Origin: Dickeya zeae NCPPB 2538
Lineage (GTDB): Bacteria > Pseudomonadota > Gammaproteobacteria > Enterobacterales > Enterobacteriaceae
Direction of reading: 5' to 3'
NCBI RefSeq assembly: GCF_000406165.1
Contig: NZ_CM001977.1
Coordinates: 1,844,814 to 1,908,813 of the forward strand
DNA length: 64,000 nucleotides
Part shown: in pieces, positions 36,344 to 46,355 of the stretch
How positions within the stretch are numbered: position 1 is the stretch's first letter
How the letters are laid out: each line of letters starts with the position of its first letter
Notes under the pieces: model-generated
Seen by the model: the letters and a program-made list of their open reading frames with translations, nothing else
Databases searched by the model: none
What the model was told of the DNA's origin: nothing
Program-made: the position numbers and the translations under genes

Positions 36344-36446
36344 TTCTGACACTTATTCAGTTGGCTACCCTGCATCGTAGTGAGCAATACCCACGTGTAC
36401 TTCTATAACGACAGGAGCCGTCAGGTTCCGCAGCAGGAGAGTCCGG

Positions 36447-39400
36447 ATGAGCAAATTTCTTGACCGGTTACGCTATTTCAAACAGGTGGCCGAACCGTTT
36501 TCCGGTGATCACGGCCAGACGCTGAATACCAACCGTGACTGGGAGGATGGCTACCGTAGCCGCTGGCAACATGACAAAGTGGTGCGTTCGACGCATGGCG
36601 TCAACTGTACCGGTTCATGTAGCTGGAAGATTTACGTCAAAAACGGGCTGGTCACCTGGGAGACGCAACAAACCGATTACCCCCGTACCCGGCCTGATCT
36701 GCCGAACCATGAACCGCGCGGCTGCCCACGCGGTGCCAGCTATTCCTGGTATCTCTATAGCGCGAACCGCCTGAAATACCCGATGATGCGTAAGCGCCTG
36801 ATGAAGCTGTGGCGTGAAGCGCGTCGTCACCATGCCGACCCAGTAGATGCCTGGGCGTCAATTGTCGACGATGCCAATAAAACGAAAGAATACAAGCAAG
36901 TACGTGGTCGCGGTGGTTTTGTCCGTGCCGACTGGCAGGAAGTGAATGAGCTGATCGCTGCCGCTAACGTCTATACCGCCAAAACCTTTGGCCCGGACCG
37001 GGTGATTGGCTTTTCACCGATCCCGGCCATGTCGATGGTGTCTTACGCCGCTGGTGCTCGTTACCTGTCGCTGATGGGCGGGGTGTGCCTGAGCTTCTAC
37101 GACTGGTATTGCGACCTGCCACCGGCCTCACCGCAGACCTGGGGTGAACAAACCGACGTGCCGGAATCTGCCGACTGGTATAACTCGTCCTACATTATTG
37201 CCTGGGGTTCCAACGTACCGCAGACCCGTACCCCTGATGCGCATTTCTTTGCTGAAGTCCGTTACAAAGGCACCAAAACGGTCGCCATTACCCCGGATTA
37301 CGCAGAAATCGCCAAACTGTGCGATCAGTGGCTGAACCCGAAACAAGGTACCGACAGTGCGCTGGCGCTGGCAATGGGTCACGTGATCCTCAACGAGTTC
37401 CATCTCAAGCAGCCGCGTCAATATTTCACCGACTACGTGCGTCGCTATACCGACATGCCAATGCTGGTATTGCTGGAACCGCGTGCTGATGGCAGCTACG
37501 CCGCCGGGCGTTTGTTGCGCGCCGCCGATCTGGTCGGCAACCTGGGTCAGGAAAACAACCCGGAATGGAAAACCATCGCCATTGATGAAACCACAGGCGA
37601 GCTGGTGGCGCCGCAGGGTTCCATCGGTTATCGCTGGGGTGAGCAAGGCAAATGGAATCTGGAACAGCGCGAAGGGGGCTCCCAACGTGATGTTAACCTG
37701 CAATTGAGTCTGCTGGGTCACCATGACGAAGTAGTATCCGTCGGCTTCCCGTATTTTGGCGGTGCGACCAGTGAACACTTCGCCAGCGTTGCACTGGATG
37801 AGGTGCTGCTGCATCAGTTGCCGGTGAAACGCCTGACGTTGGCAGATGGTCAGGAAGGGCTGGTGACCAGCGTCTTCGATCTGACACTGGCTAACTACGG
37901 TGTGGATCGTGGTTTGAACGACGCACAGTGCGGCAATGATTACGATCAGATCAAAGCCTATACCCCGGCGTGGGCCGAGCAGATTACCGGCGTATCACGG
38001 CAGAACATCATCCGCATCGCGCGTGAGTTTGCCGACAACGCCGACAAAACCCACGGGCGGTCGATGATCATCGTCGGTGCCGGTATGAACCACTGGTATC
38101 ACCTCGACATGAACTACCGCGGGATCATCAACATGCTGATCTTCTGCGGTTGCGTCGGGCAGAGTGGCGGCGGCTGGGCTCACTATGTCGGCCAGGAGAA
38201 ACTGCGTCCGCAAACCGGCTGGTTGCCGCTGGCGTTCGGTCTGGACTGGCAGCGTCCGCCACGCCACATGAACAGTACCTCGTTCTTCTATAACCATTCC
38301 AGCCAGTGGCGTTATGAAACTGTCGCACCGCAGGAATTGTTGTCGCCGCTGGCAGACTCATCACGCTTTAGCGGCAGTTTGATTGATTTTAACGTGCGCG
38401 CTGAGCGCATGGGCTGGTTGCCTTCCGCACCGCAACTGGGGGCTAACCCGCTGCGTATCGCCGAACAGGCTGCTGCTGCCGGTATGTCACCGCAGGACTT
38501 CACCGCAGCGGAACTGAAAGCCGGTCGTCTGCGTTTTGCTGCTGAGCAGCCGGACAGCCCACAAAACTTCCCGCGTAACCTGTTTATCTGGCGTTCCAAC
38601 TTGCTGGGTTCTTCCGGTAAGGGCCATGAGTACATGCTGAAGTATCTGTTGGGTACCGAGCACGGTATTCAGGGACAGGACCTGGGCGAGCAGGGTGCGG
38701 TCACGCCGGAAGAAGTGGAATGGCGCGCACAAGGCGGTGAAGGCAAGCTGGATCTGGTCGTCACGCTGGATTTCCGTATGTCCAGTACCTGCCTCTATTC
38801 CGACATCGTGTTGCCGACTGCCACCTGGTATGAAAAAGACGACATGAACACCTCGGACATGCATCCGTTCATTCATCCGTTGTCGGCGGCGGTCGACCCG
38901 GCCTGGGAATCGAAAACCGACTGGGAAATCTACAAAGGGCTGGCGAAAGCCTTCTCCCGCGTGTGTCAGGGTCACCTTGGGGTCGAAACCGATGTGGTCA
39001 CGCTGCCGATTCAGCACGACTCGGCCGCCGAACTGGCGCAGCCGCTGGGCGTGAAAGACTGGAAAAAAGGCGAATGTGACCTGATTCCGGGTAAAACCGC
39101 ACCGCATATCATGACCGTGGAACGCGATTACCCGAACCTGTATGCCCGCTTTACCTCACTCGGCCCACTGCTGGATAAACTTGGCAACGGCGGTAAAGGT
39201 ATTAGCTGGAATACCCAAAACGAAGTGGACTTCCTCAAAGGCCTGAACCGCGTGCAGGAAGAGGGCGCAGCGGCCGGTCGGCCGAGAATCGACAGCGCCA
39301 TCGACGCCGCTGAGGTGATTTTGTCGCTGGCACCGGAAACCAACGGTCAGGTGGCGGTGAAGGCCTGGGATGCGTTGGGCAAGGTTACCGGCCGTGATCA

Positions 39401-40217
39401 CACCCATCTGGCGCACCCGAAAGAGGAAGAGAAAATCCGCTTCCGGGATATTCAGGCTCAGCCACGCAAGATCATCTCCAGCCCGACCTGGTCTGGTCTT
39501 GAAGACGAGCATGTGTCTTACAACGCCTGCTACACCAACGTGCATGAGCTGATTCCGTGGCGCACCATCTCCGGTCGCCAGCAACTGTATCAGGATCATG
39601 AATGGATGCGTGCCTTCGGCGAAAGCCTGTTGGTTTACCGTCCGCCGGTAGATACCCGAGCTGCTCAGCCGTTGCTGAACAAGAAACCGAACGGTAACCC
39701 GGAGAAGGCGCTCAACTTCCTGACGCCGCATCAGAAGTGGGGGATTCACTCTACTTATAGTGAAAACCTGTTGATGCTGACACTCAGCCGTGGTGGTCCG
39801 ATCGTCTGGCTGAGCGAGGATGATGCCCGCGAGCTGAACATCGTCGATAACGACTGGATAGAAGCGTTTAACGCCAACGGTGCGCTGACGGCACGTGCGG
39901 TGGTGAGCCAGCGTGTTCCTGCCGGGATGACCATGATGTACCACGCGCAGGAACGACTGGTGCACCTGCCAGGTTCAGAAATCACTGGCCAGCGCGGCGG
40001 TATTCATAACTCCGTGACGCGTGTTTGCCCGAAACCAACCCATATGATTGGCGGGTATGCCCAACTGGCGTACGGCTTTAACTACTACGGCACCGTCGGT
40101 TCCAACCGCGATGAATTCGTGGTGGTGCGTAAGATGAACCGTATCGACTGGCTGGATGAGGACAGCCATGACGACCTGTCTTCCCATGTGCAACCTCATC
40201 TGCAGGAGAAAGCCTGA
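36447..40217 (+). CDS. narG: Respiratory nitrate reductase alpha subunit NarG
   Basis: The 1256-residue catalytic subunit is a cytoplasmic molybdenum bis-MGD enzyme that reduces nitrate to nitrite. The N-terminal FS0 [4Fe-4S] ligands are in STHGVNCTGSCSWKIY (His plus two Cys) and EPRGCPRGASYSW. The molybdenum-ligating aspartate is in QTRTPDAHFF. The C-terminal dinucleotide-binding domain follows. Size matches E. coli NarG (1247 aa). It overlaps narH by one base (TGATG). FNR and NarL sites upstream explain its control. Confidence 0.98.
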   Translation: MSKFLDRLRYFKQVAEPFSGDHGQTLNTNRDWEDGYRSRWQHDKVVRSTHGVNCTGSCSWKIYVKNGLVTWETQQTDYPRTRPDLPNHEPRGCPRGASYSWYLYSANRLKYPMMRKRLMKLWREARRHHADPVDAWASIVDDANKTKEYKQVRGRGGFVRADWQEVNELIAAANVYTAKTFGPDRVIGFSPIPAMSMVSYAAGARYLSLMGGVCLSFYDWYCDLPPASPQTWGEQTDVPESADWYNSSYIIAWGSNVPQTRTPDAHFFAEVRYKGTKTVAITPDYAEIAKLCDQWLNPKQGTDSALALAMGHVILNEFHLKQPRQYFTDYVRRYTDMPMLVLLEPRADGSYAAGRLLRAADLVGNLGQENNPEWKTIAIDETTGELVAPQGSIGYRWGEQGKWNLEQREGGSQRDVNLQLSLLGHHDEVVSVGFPYFGGATSEHFASVALDEVLLHQLPVKRLTLADGQEGLVTSVFDLTLANYGVDRGLNDAQCGNDYDQIKAYTPAWAEQITGVSRQNIIRIAREFADNADKTHGRSMIIVGAGMNHWYHLDMNYRGIINMLIFCGCVGQSGGGWAHYVGQEKLRPQTGWLPLAFGLDWQRPPRHMNSTSFFYNHSSQWRYETVAPQELLSPLADSSRFSGSLIDFNVRAERMGWLPSAPQLGANPLRIAEQAAAAGMSPQDFTAAELKAGRLRFAAEQPDSPQNFPRNLFIWRSNLLGSSGKGHEYMLKYLLGTEHGIQGQDLGEQGAVTPEEVEWRAQGGEGKLDLVVTLDFRMSSTCLYSDIVLPTATWYEKDDMNTSDMHPFIHPLSAAVDPAWESKTDWEIYKGLAKAFSRVCQGHLGVETDVVTLPIQHDSAAELAQPLGVKDWKKGECDLIPGKTAPHIMTVERDYPNLYARFTSLGPLLDKLGNGGKGISWNTQNEVDFLKGLNRVQEEGAAAGRPRIDSAIDAAEVILSLAPETNGQVAVKAWDALGKVTGRDHTHLAHPKEEEKIRFRDIQAQPRKIISSPTWSGLEDEHVSYNACYTNVHELIPWRTISGRQQLYQDHEWMRAFGESLLVYRPPVDTRAAQPLLNKKPNGNPEKALNFLTPHQKWGIHSTYSENLLMLTLSRGGPIVWLSEDDARELNIVDNDWIEAFNANGALTARAVVSQRVPAGMTMMYHAQERLVHLPGSEITGQRGGIHNSVTRVCPKPTHMIGGYAQLAYGFNYYGTVGSNRDEFVVVRKMNRIDWLDEDSHDDLSSHVQPHLQEKA

Positions 40218-41776
40218 TGAAAATTCGTTCACAAGTCGGCATGGTGCTGAATCTGGATAAATGCATTGGCTGCCACACCTGTTCGGTGACCTGTAAAAAC
40301 GTTTGGACCAGCCGCGAAGGGGTAGAATACGCCTGGTTCAACAACGTGGAAACCAAACCCGGCACCGGTTACCCGCATGCCTGGGAAGATCAGGAAAAAT
40401 GGAAGGGCGGCTGGATCCGTAAGATCAACGGTCGACTGGAGCCACGCATGGGTAACCGTGTCGGGGTGCTGTCGAAGATTTTCGCCAACCCGGATGTTCC
40501 GGCGCTGGATGACTACTACGAGCCGTTTGACTACGACTACGCACACCTGCAACGTGCCGGCGAAAGCCGGCATCAGCCAGTGGCTCGCCCGCGTTCGCTG
40601 ATAACCGGCCAGCGCATGGAGAAGATCGAAAACGGTCCGAACTGGGAAGACGATCTGGGTGGTGAGTTCAGCAAACGTTCGCAGGATAAGAACTTCGACG
40701 ACATGCAAAAAGACATGTACGGACAGTTCGAAAACACCTTCATGATGTACTTGCCGCGATTGTGTGAGCACTGCCTGAATCCGGCGTGTGTCGCCACTTG
40801 TCCGAGTGGGGCGATTTACAAGCGCGCGGAAGACGGCATTGTGCTGATCGATCAGGATAAATGCCGTGGCTGGCGCATGTGCCTGACCGGCTGCCCGTAC
40901 AAGAAAATCTATTTCAACTGGAAGAGCGGCAAATCAGAAAAATGTATTTTCTGTTATCCGCGTATTGAATCCGGCATGCCGACGCTGTGCTCGGAAACCT
41001 GCGTGGGGCGTATCCGCTATCTGGGTGTACTGCTCTACGATGCCGACCGCATTGAACAGGCGGCCTCCACGGAGAATGAAACTGATCTGTACGGTCGTCA
41101 GTTAGACATTTTCCTCGACCCGAACGACCCCGAGGTGATTGCTCAGGCACAACGTGACGGCATCCCGCTCAGCGTGATTGAAGCCGCACAGCAATCGCCG
41201 GTGTACAAACTGGCGGTGGAATGGCAACTGGCGCTGCCGCTGCATCCGGAATACCGCACACTGCCGATGGTATGGTACGTGCCGCCGTTGTCACCGATTC
41301 AGGCAGCGGCCGATGCGGGTCGTCTGGCGCACAGCGGTGTCCTGCCGGACGTCGAAAGCCTGCGTATCCCGGTGCAGTATCTGGCGAACCTGCTGACAGC
41401 AGGCGACACCCGTCCGGTGCTGCGTGCGTTGCGGCGTATGCTGGCGATGCGTCACTTCAAACGTGCGCAGACCGTCGAGCAGATTACCGACACCAGCGCG
41501 CTGGAGCAGGTGGGGCTGACGCCGTCGCAGGCTGAAGAGATGTACCGCTATCTGGCGATCGCCAACTATGAAGATCGTTTTGTGGTGCCGTCCAGCCACC
41601 GCGAACTGGCGCGTGAAGCCTTCCCGGAAGCGCATGGCTGTGGTTTTAGTTTTGGCGACGGCTGCCACGGTAGCGATTCATCGTTCAACCTGTTTAACAG
41701 TCGCCGCATTGACGCCATCGACGTCACCAGCAAAACCCAGAACATGAGCCGGCGGATGCAGGAGAACAAGTCATGA
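40217..41776 (+). CDS. narH: Nitrate reductase beta subunit NarH
   Basis: This 519-residue electron-transfer subunit binds three [4Fe-4S] and one [3Fe-4S] cluster. Cysteine groups are clear: CIGCHTCSVTCKNVW, CEHCLNPACVATCPSG, then CRGWRMCLTGCPYKK, where tryptophan replaces a cysteine as usual for the [3Fe-4S] site, and CIFCYPRIESGMPTLC. It carries electrons from NarI haems to NarG. Overlaps narJ by 4 bases. E. coli NarH is 512 aa; the small excess is at the C-terminus. Confidence 0.98.
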   Translation: MKIRSQVGMVLNLDKCIGCHTCSVTCKNVWTSREGVEYAWFNNVETKPGTGYPHAWEDQEKWKGGWIRKINGRLEPRMGNRVGVLSKIFANPDVPALDDYYEPFDYDYAHLQRAGESRHQPVARPRSLITGQRMEKIENGPNWEDDLGGEFSKRSQDKNFDDMQKDMYGQFENTFMMYLPRLCEHCLNPACVATCPSGAIYKRAEDGIVLIDQDKCRGWRMCLTGCPYKKIYFNWKSGKSEKCIFCYPRIESGMPTLCSETCVGRIRYLGVLLYDADRIEQAASTENETDLYGRQLDIFLDPNDPEVIAQAQRDGIPLSVIEAAQQSPVYKLAVEWQLALPLHPEYRTLPMVWYVPPLSPIQAAADAGRLAHSGVLPDVESLRIPVQYLANLLTAGDTRPVLRALRRMLAMRHFKRAQTVEQITDTSALEQVGLTPSQAEEMYRYLAIANYEDRFVVPSSHRELAREAFPEAHGCGFSFGDGCHGSDSSFNLFNSRRIDAIDVTSKTQNMSRRMQENKS

Positions 41777-42492
41777 TCAGCCTTCGCGTTATCGCCCGGC
41801 TGCTGGAGTACCCGGATGCGGAGCTGTGGCAGCAGCGTCAGGACATGCTGGACGCGCTGGAGCAGGCTGACGAGCTGCCGCTGCGCCAAAGCGCGCAGTT
41901 GTTGCAGTTCATCGGCGACTTTTATCAGGGCGACCTGCTGGACCAGCAGGCGCGCTACAGCGAGCTGTTTGATCGCGGTCGCGCGCTGTCGTTGCTGCTG
42001 TTTGAACACGTACATGGTGAGTCGCGTGAGCGTGGTCAGGCGATGGTGGACTTGCTGGCGCAATACCGCGAAGTCGGCCTGGAACTGGATTGCCGTGAAC
42101 TGCCGGATTTCCTGCCGCTGTATCTGGAGTATTTGACGTTGCGTGAGCCGCAGGCCGCGCGTGATGGACTGCGTGATATCGCGCCAATCCTGACGCTGCT
42201 GGCAGAGCGGCTACGCCAGCGCGACAGTGACTATGCCTTGTTGCTGGAGTTGTTACTGACGCTGGCGTCGTGCGAGCCGTCAAGTGACGCGGTGGCGGCG
42301 AAAGTGGCACAAGAAGCACGCGACGACACGCCGCAGGCGCTGGATGCCGTATGGGAGGAGGAGCAGGTCCGCTTTTTGGCTGACGCGGGCTGCGCCCCGG
42401 CGCAACAGACTCGTCATCAGCGTCGGTTCGCCGACGCGGTGGCACCGCACTACCTGAACCTTGACGCTTCACCGGTCAAAGGAGATTGCTGA
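41773..42492 (+). CDS. narJ: Nitrate reductase maturation chaperone NarJ
   Basis: A 239-residue cytoplasmic TorD-family chaperone that holds apo-NarGH until cofactor insertion is complete and is not part of the final enzyme. The all-helical sequence has RVIARLLEYPDAELW, LLLFEHVHGESRERGQAM and ELPDFLPLYLEYL, the NarJ signature. It overlaps narH by 4 bases and narI by one. Confidence 0.96.
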   Translation: MISLRVIARLLEYPDAELWQQRQDMLDALEQADELPLRQSAQLLQFIGDFYQGDLLDQQARYSELFDRGRALSLLLFEHVHGESRERGQAMVDLLAQYREVGLELDCRELPDFLPLYLEYLTLREPQAARDGLRDIAPILTLLAERLRQRDSDYALLLELLLTLASCEPSSDAVAAKVAQEARDDTPQALDAVWEEEQVRFLADAGCAPAQQTRHQRRFADAVAPHYLNLDASPVKGDC

Positions 42493-43169
42493 TGCATTAC
42501 CTCAATCTGTTTTTATTCGATATCTACCCTTACATCGCCGGTGCGGTTTTTTTGATCGGCAGTTGGCTGCGTTATGACTACGGTCAGTACAGCTGGCGTG
42601 CTGGTTCCAGTCAGATGCTGGATAAAAAAGGCATGCGACTGGCGTCGAACCTGTTCCACATCGGCATTCTGGGCGTACTGGGCGGCCACTTTGTGGGCAT
42701 GATGACACCACACTGGATGTACGAGTCGTTCCTGCCGTTGGACGTAAAACAGAAAATGGCGATGTTCGGTGGTGGTGCCTGCGGTCTGTTGACGCTGGTT
42801 GGTGGTATCTTGTTGTTAAGACGTCGGCTGACTAATCCGCGTGTCCGCGCCACCTCCACTACCGGTGACATTCTGATCCTGACATTGCTGGTGATTCAGG
42901 CGGCGTTGGGGTTATTGACCATCCCGTTCTCTGCCCAGCATATGGATGGCAGTGAGATGATGAAGCTGGTGAACTGGGCGCAGGCCGTCGTCACCTTCCG
43001 CGGTGGTGCATCCGCCTATCTGGATGATGTGGCCTTCATTTTCCGTGTGCACCTGGTATTGGGGATGACGCTGTTCCTGCTGTTCCCATTCTGCCGTCTG
43101 GTACATATCTGGAGTGCGCCGGTTGAGTATCTGACCCGCCGTTATCAACTGGTCAGAAACCGCCACTAA
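42492..43169 (+). CDS. narI: Nitrate reductase gamma subunit NarI (cytochrome b)
   Basis: This membrane anchor has 225 residues, the same length as E. coli NarI. It has five helices and the four haem histidines: LFHIGILGVLGGHFVGM supplies two, and the C-terminal part (FRVHLVLGMTLF, CRLVHIWSAPVEYLTRR) the others. It oxidises quinol at the periplasmic side. The ATG at 42492 overlaps the narJ stop (TGATG). Confidence 0.97.
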   Translation: MHYLNLFLFDIYPYIAGAVFLIGSWLRYDYGQYSWRAGSSQMLDKKGMRLASNLFHIGILGVLGGHFVGMMTPHWMYESFLPLDVKQKMAMFGGGACGLLTLVGGILLLRRRLTNPRVRATSTTGDILILTLLVIQAALGLLTIPFSAQHMDGSEMMKLVNWAQAVVTFRGGASAYLDDVAFIFRVHLVLGMTLFLLFPFCRLVHIWSAPVEYLTRRYQLVRNRH

Positions 43170-43190
43170 TTCAGCTGTTTCTCTGCAAAA

Positions 43191-43217
43191 CAACGCCGCC
43201 TGACGATGGCGGCGTTG
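43191..43217 (+). terminator. Terminator hairpin after narGHJI
   Basis: CAACGCCGCC and GGCGGCGTTG form a perfect 10-bp stem with a 7-base loop, 21 bases after the narI stop. Followed by TCTGTGTG, so the U tract is poor. Confidence 0.65.
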
Positions 43218-43630
43218 TCTGTGTGTGATACATCAGCCCCCCCAAACCACCTATCAGACTGATTCAAAATAATTTTTTCTTACTTACCGTTAATCTTATC
43301 GTCAACGGTTTTCCACCACGGGGTTATCGCTCGCTTCGTTCGTTTTACCCGAAAAAGTTCCGTACCCGCATCATTTCCTGTGTGAATGAATTGTAACGCG
43401 CACATTGCCTCAGTCTGGTAACGGATTGTGTCAACGGTAATACGATTTCACGATATGAAATGGTTATTTACTAAAATAACAGTCAGTTATCAGTTCGGAT
43501 GAAACAAAAGAATGATTTCTCACTCCAGAGGTAAAGAGTGTTGGAAATTTGTTCTGGGTCAATTTTACTGAAAAATGTCAATGCTAGGATGAATTCAAGT
43601 TAAAACTCTGTAATAAATGGATGGTGATCT
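43218..43630. other. Promoter region of the alcohol dehydrogenase gene
   Basis: About 410 bases with no gene. A palindrome GTTATTT-ACTA-AAATAAC (43463-43480) lies about 150 bases upstream of the adh start and could be an operator. AT-rich sequence follows. No FNR consensus was found. Confidence 0.45.
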
Positions 43631-44779
43631 ATGAGCAGCGCATTTTACATTCCAGCCTTAAATTTGATGGGCGAAGGTGCATTAGAGGAAGCGGCAAGGC
43701 AGATTCAGTTGCAGGGTTTCAAACACGCGTTAATCGTAACGGATGGCGTGTTGAACAAAATCGGTGTTGCGGCTTCCGTGCAGCAACTGCTGAAGAAATA
43801 TCAGGTCGACAGTGAGGTGTATGACGGTGTGCAGCCGAACCCGACTGTGGCCAACGTGGATGCAGGCCTGAAAATTCTCAAAGCGAACAACAGCGATTGC
43901 GTTGTCTCGCTGGGTGGCGGCTCTTCCCATGACTGTGCCAAAGGGATTGCCCTGCTGGCGGCCAATGGCGGCGAAATTGCCGACTATGAAGGCGTGGATG
44001 TCTCTGCCAAACCGCAGCTGCCGCTGATCGGCATCAACACCACGGCGGGGACGGCCTCTGAAATGACCCGTTTCTGCATCATCACCGATGAAGCGCGCCA
44101 CGTGAAAATGGCGATCGTGGATAAAAACGTAACGCCGGTAATGTCCGTTAACGATCCGGCACTGATGGTCGGCATGCCGGCATCACTGACTGCCGCCACC
44201 GGGATGGATGCACTGACCCACGCTATCGAAGCCTATGTGTCGACTGCCGCCAACCCGATTACTGACGCAGTTGCGATCAAAGCGATAGAACTGATTCGTG
44301 ACCACCTGCGCGACGCCGTTAAAGACGGTAAAAACATGGTCGCGCGTGAACAGATGGCTTATGCCCAGTTCATGGCAGGCATGGCATTCAATAACGCGTC
44401 ACTGGGTTATGTGCATGCGATGGCGCACCAACTGGGTGGTTTCTACAACCTGCCGCACGGGGTGTGCAACGCAGTACTGTTGCCGCACGTAGAGCGTTAT
44501 AACGCTACCGTTGCTGCACCGCGTCTGAAAGACGTTGCTGTCGCACTGGGTGTGGATGTCGCGGGTCTGAACGACCAGCAGGCAGCGGAAGCGGCTATCC
44601 AGGCTATCAGCCAAATGGCGAGCGACGTCGGTATTCCGGCAGGCCTGAAAGACCTGGGCGTGAAAGAAGAAGACTTCAATATTCTGGCCGATAACGCCCT
44701 GAAAGATGCCTGCGGTCTGACTAACCCGAAAAAAGCTACTCACGCGGAAATCGTCGAGATTTTTGCCGCCGCATTCTAA
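43631..44779 (+). CDS. Iron-dependent alcohol dehydrogenase (Zymomonas AdhB / YiaY type)
   Basis: A 382-residue group III, NAD-dependent alcohol dehydrogenase, very similar along its length to Zymomonas AdhII (383 aa). The coenzyme motif is VVSLGGGSSHDCAKGIAL. The signatures INTTAGTASEMTRFCIITDE and ATGMDALTHAIEAYVS, with iron ligands in HAMAHQLGGFYNLPHG, are intact. It interconverts acetaldehyde and ethanol or similar short alcohols, plausible for fermentation next to the anaerobic nitrate genes. It has its own promoter and terminator. Confidence 0.92.
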   Translation: MSSAFYIPALNLMGEGALEEAARQIQLQGFKHALIVTDGVLNKIGVAASVQQLLKKYQVDSEVYDGVQPNPTVANVDAGLKILKANNSDCVVSLGGGSSHDCAKGIALLAANGGEIADYEGVDVSAKPQLPLIGINTTAGTASEMTRFCIITDEARHVKMAIVDKNVTPVMSVNDPALMVGMPASLTAATGMDALTHAIEAYVSTAANPITDAVAIKAIELIRDHLRDAVKDGKNMVAREQMAYAQFMAGMAFNNASLGYVHAMAHQLGGFYNLPHGVCNAVLLPHVERYNATVAAPRLKDVAVALGVDVAGLNDQQAAEAAIQAISQMASDVGIPAGLKDLGVKEEDFNILADNALKDACGLTNPKKATHAEIVEIFAAAF

Positions 44780-44801
44780 TGTGGTGTGAGTGTTGGCATC
44801 G

Positions 44802-44834
44802 AAAACCCCTGACCTGATGGTTAGGGGTTTTTTT
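44802..44834 (+). terminator. Rho-independent terminator after the alcohol dehydrogenase
   Basis: AAAACCCCT and AGGGGTTTT form a stem, extended inward by GACC/GGTT-type pairing, and are followed by seven or more T. Confidence 0.9.
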
Positions 44835-45023
44835 ATGATGTTTATTGTCAAGTCATCAGCTTTTGTGTGTCACAAACCGACGGCGTAATACGATGTTGTT
44901 CCAGCTAAATGCGGGCCAGTCCGGGCCGCTTTTATGGCTTCAACAGTCGGTCGGGCAACATCAGGTATGGTAAGCAAATATGGTAGGCAAAAGGCGAGCC
45001 AGGACAAATCTTCGGCCGCTTTT

Positions 45024-45050
45024 GTGTGATAATTTACACTTTTATCATAC
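45024..45050 (+). promoter_or_regulatory. NikR-like palindrome upstream of the metal permease
   Basis: GTGTGATAA and TTATCATAC face each other across 9 bases. The outer hexamers GTGTGA...TCATAC resemble the E. coli NikR operator GTATGA-N16-TCATAC, but the gap is 15 instead of 16. It may be a nickel-responsive operator. Confidence 0.45.
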
Positions 45051-45109
45051 GCTGCACTTGAAAAAGTTTTGCTGAACGCCTAAAACCACAGTCTGCGCAT
45101 GGGAATTGA

Positions 45110-45143
45110 ATCGCCACTCAACAACGATCGCCACTCAACAACG
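45110..45143 (+). repeat. 17-bp exact tandem duplication
   Basis: ATCGCCACTCAACAACG occurs twice without a gap (45110-45126 and 45127-45143), about 190 bases upstream of the permease start. Confidence 0.9.
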
Positions 45144-45329
45144 TAAACGTATGCTGTCATTGTGATCCATTCCGTTTCCTGTGCAAGGCGCAGCGCATCA
45201 CCTGCTCATCGCTATAAATGACGAAAAATTGGCATGTTACGTGATAACAACATCTACAAAAACAAAGCGTTAATCACGACATGGTTGATACACAAAGCGA
45301 TTTGTCAATTCCACTCTCGAGGCTTTTTT

Positions 45330-46355
45330 ATGTTGTCTGGATGGTTGTCTCAAAATCTACATGCGCGCCTACTACTGGCTACTCTTTTCTTCGTTAACAT
45401 AGCGGCCTGGGTATGGGCATTTATCGCTTTTGGTCATAGCTCTTCTTTGATGGCTGCAAGCCTGCTCGCCTGGTGTTATGGCCTGCGGCATGCTGTCGAT
45501 GCGGATCATATTGCGGCAATTGATAATGTCACCCGTAAGATGATGCAACAGGGTAAGACACCCTGCAGTGTCGGTACCTGGTTTTCACTGGGGCATTCCA
45601 CCATTGTCATTCTTGCTACTATCGCCATTGCGGCGACAGCAACGGCATTCAGTAATCAAATGGACTGGCTCCATGAAACTGGTGGTGTTATCGGGACGAC
45701 GGTATCCGCAGTCTTTCTGATTCTTATGGCTTTGGCGAATCTTTTGATTTTGAAAGGGGTATGGCACGCTTTCCAGCGTCTGAAAAACGGCGAAAAAGTC
45801 ACTCAGGATGTCTATGCCGTGTCACAAGGTGGCCTGATGAGCTGGATATTCCAAAAAACGTTCCGTCTCGTCTCCAAAAGTTGGCAGATGTATTTGGTTG
45901 GTTTTTTGTTTGGCCTGGGTTTTGATACCGCGACAGAAATTGGCGTTCTGGGGATCTCGGCTGCGGGGGCATCCAGCGGCATGTCTGTCTGGTCTATTCT
46001 GGTGTTTCCGGCGTTGTTCACCGCAGGGATGGCATTCATTGATACGCTGGATAATATTGTTATGGTTGGTGCATACGGCTGGGCATTTAATAAACCCCAA
46101 CGCAAACTTTATTATAATATGACCATCACAGGTACCTCCGTCATTGTTGCGCTTTTTATTGGTGGGACAGAAGCCATGGGGCTGCTGATGGATAAACTGG
46201 ATCTGCATGGCGGAATATGGGAATGGGTTGGACTACTGAATGATAATTTGGGCAATGCCGGATTCTTTGTTGTCGGGTTATTTATTCTGTGCTGGCTGGT
46301 ATCAATGCTGAATTACAAATGGAAAGGCTACGATACCCTTGCGGTCAATGAGTAA
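45330..46355 (+). CDS. NiCoT-family nickel/cobalt permease
   Basis: A 341-residue inner-membrane transporter with eight predicted helices. The signature RHAVDADHIAAIDNVTRK (H-x4-D-H) in helix 2 is diagnostic for HoxN/NixA/NicT transporters. GLGFDTATEIGVLG and FTAGMAFIDTLDNIVMVGAYG are the other NiCoT motifs. The start at 45330 has GAGG upstream; the frame runs 32 codons further without support. Nickel would serve hydrogenase or urease and cobalt would serve B12; the sequence alone does not decide which. A NikR-like palindrome lies upstream. Confidence 0.92.
   Translation: MLSGWLSQNLHARLLLATLFFVNIAAWVWAFIAFGHSSSLMAASLLAWCYGLRHAVDADHIAAIDNVTRKMMQQGKTPCSVGTWFSLGHSTIVILATIAIAATATAFSNQMDWLHETGGVIGTTVSAVFLILMALANLLILKGVWHAFQRLKNGEKVTQDVYAVSQGGLMSWIFQKTFRLVSKSWQMYLVGFLFGLGFDTATEIGVLGISAAGASSGMSVWSILVFPALFTAGMAFIDTLDNIVMVGAYGWAFNKPQRKLYYNMTITGTSVIVALFIGGTEAMGLLMDKLDLHGGIWEWVGLLNDNLGNAGFFVVGLFILCWLVSMLNYKWKGYDTLAVNE

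Larger units (their letters stand above)
44835..45329. other. Long leader region of the nickel/cobalt permease gene
   Basis: About 500 bases with no supported gene. It holds a NikR-like palindrome (45024-45050) and a 17-bp tandem duplication (45110-45143). I looked for cobalamin and NiCo riboswitch elements and saw no convincing set. Confidence 0.45.

Noticed and set aside
39156..39965. Long open frame antisense to narG (269 codons)
   Set aside because: Shadow frame of the conserved narG coding sequence. The other antisense frames in narG and narH were rejected for the same reason.
44835..45329. Cobalamin or nickel/cobalt riboswitch before the metal permease
   Set aside because: A GAGCCAGGA stretch resembles part of a B12 box, but the remaining conserved elements could not be found in order.
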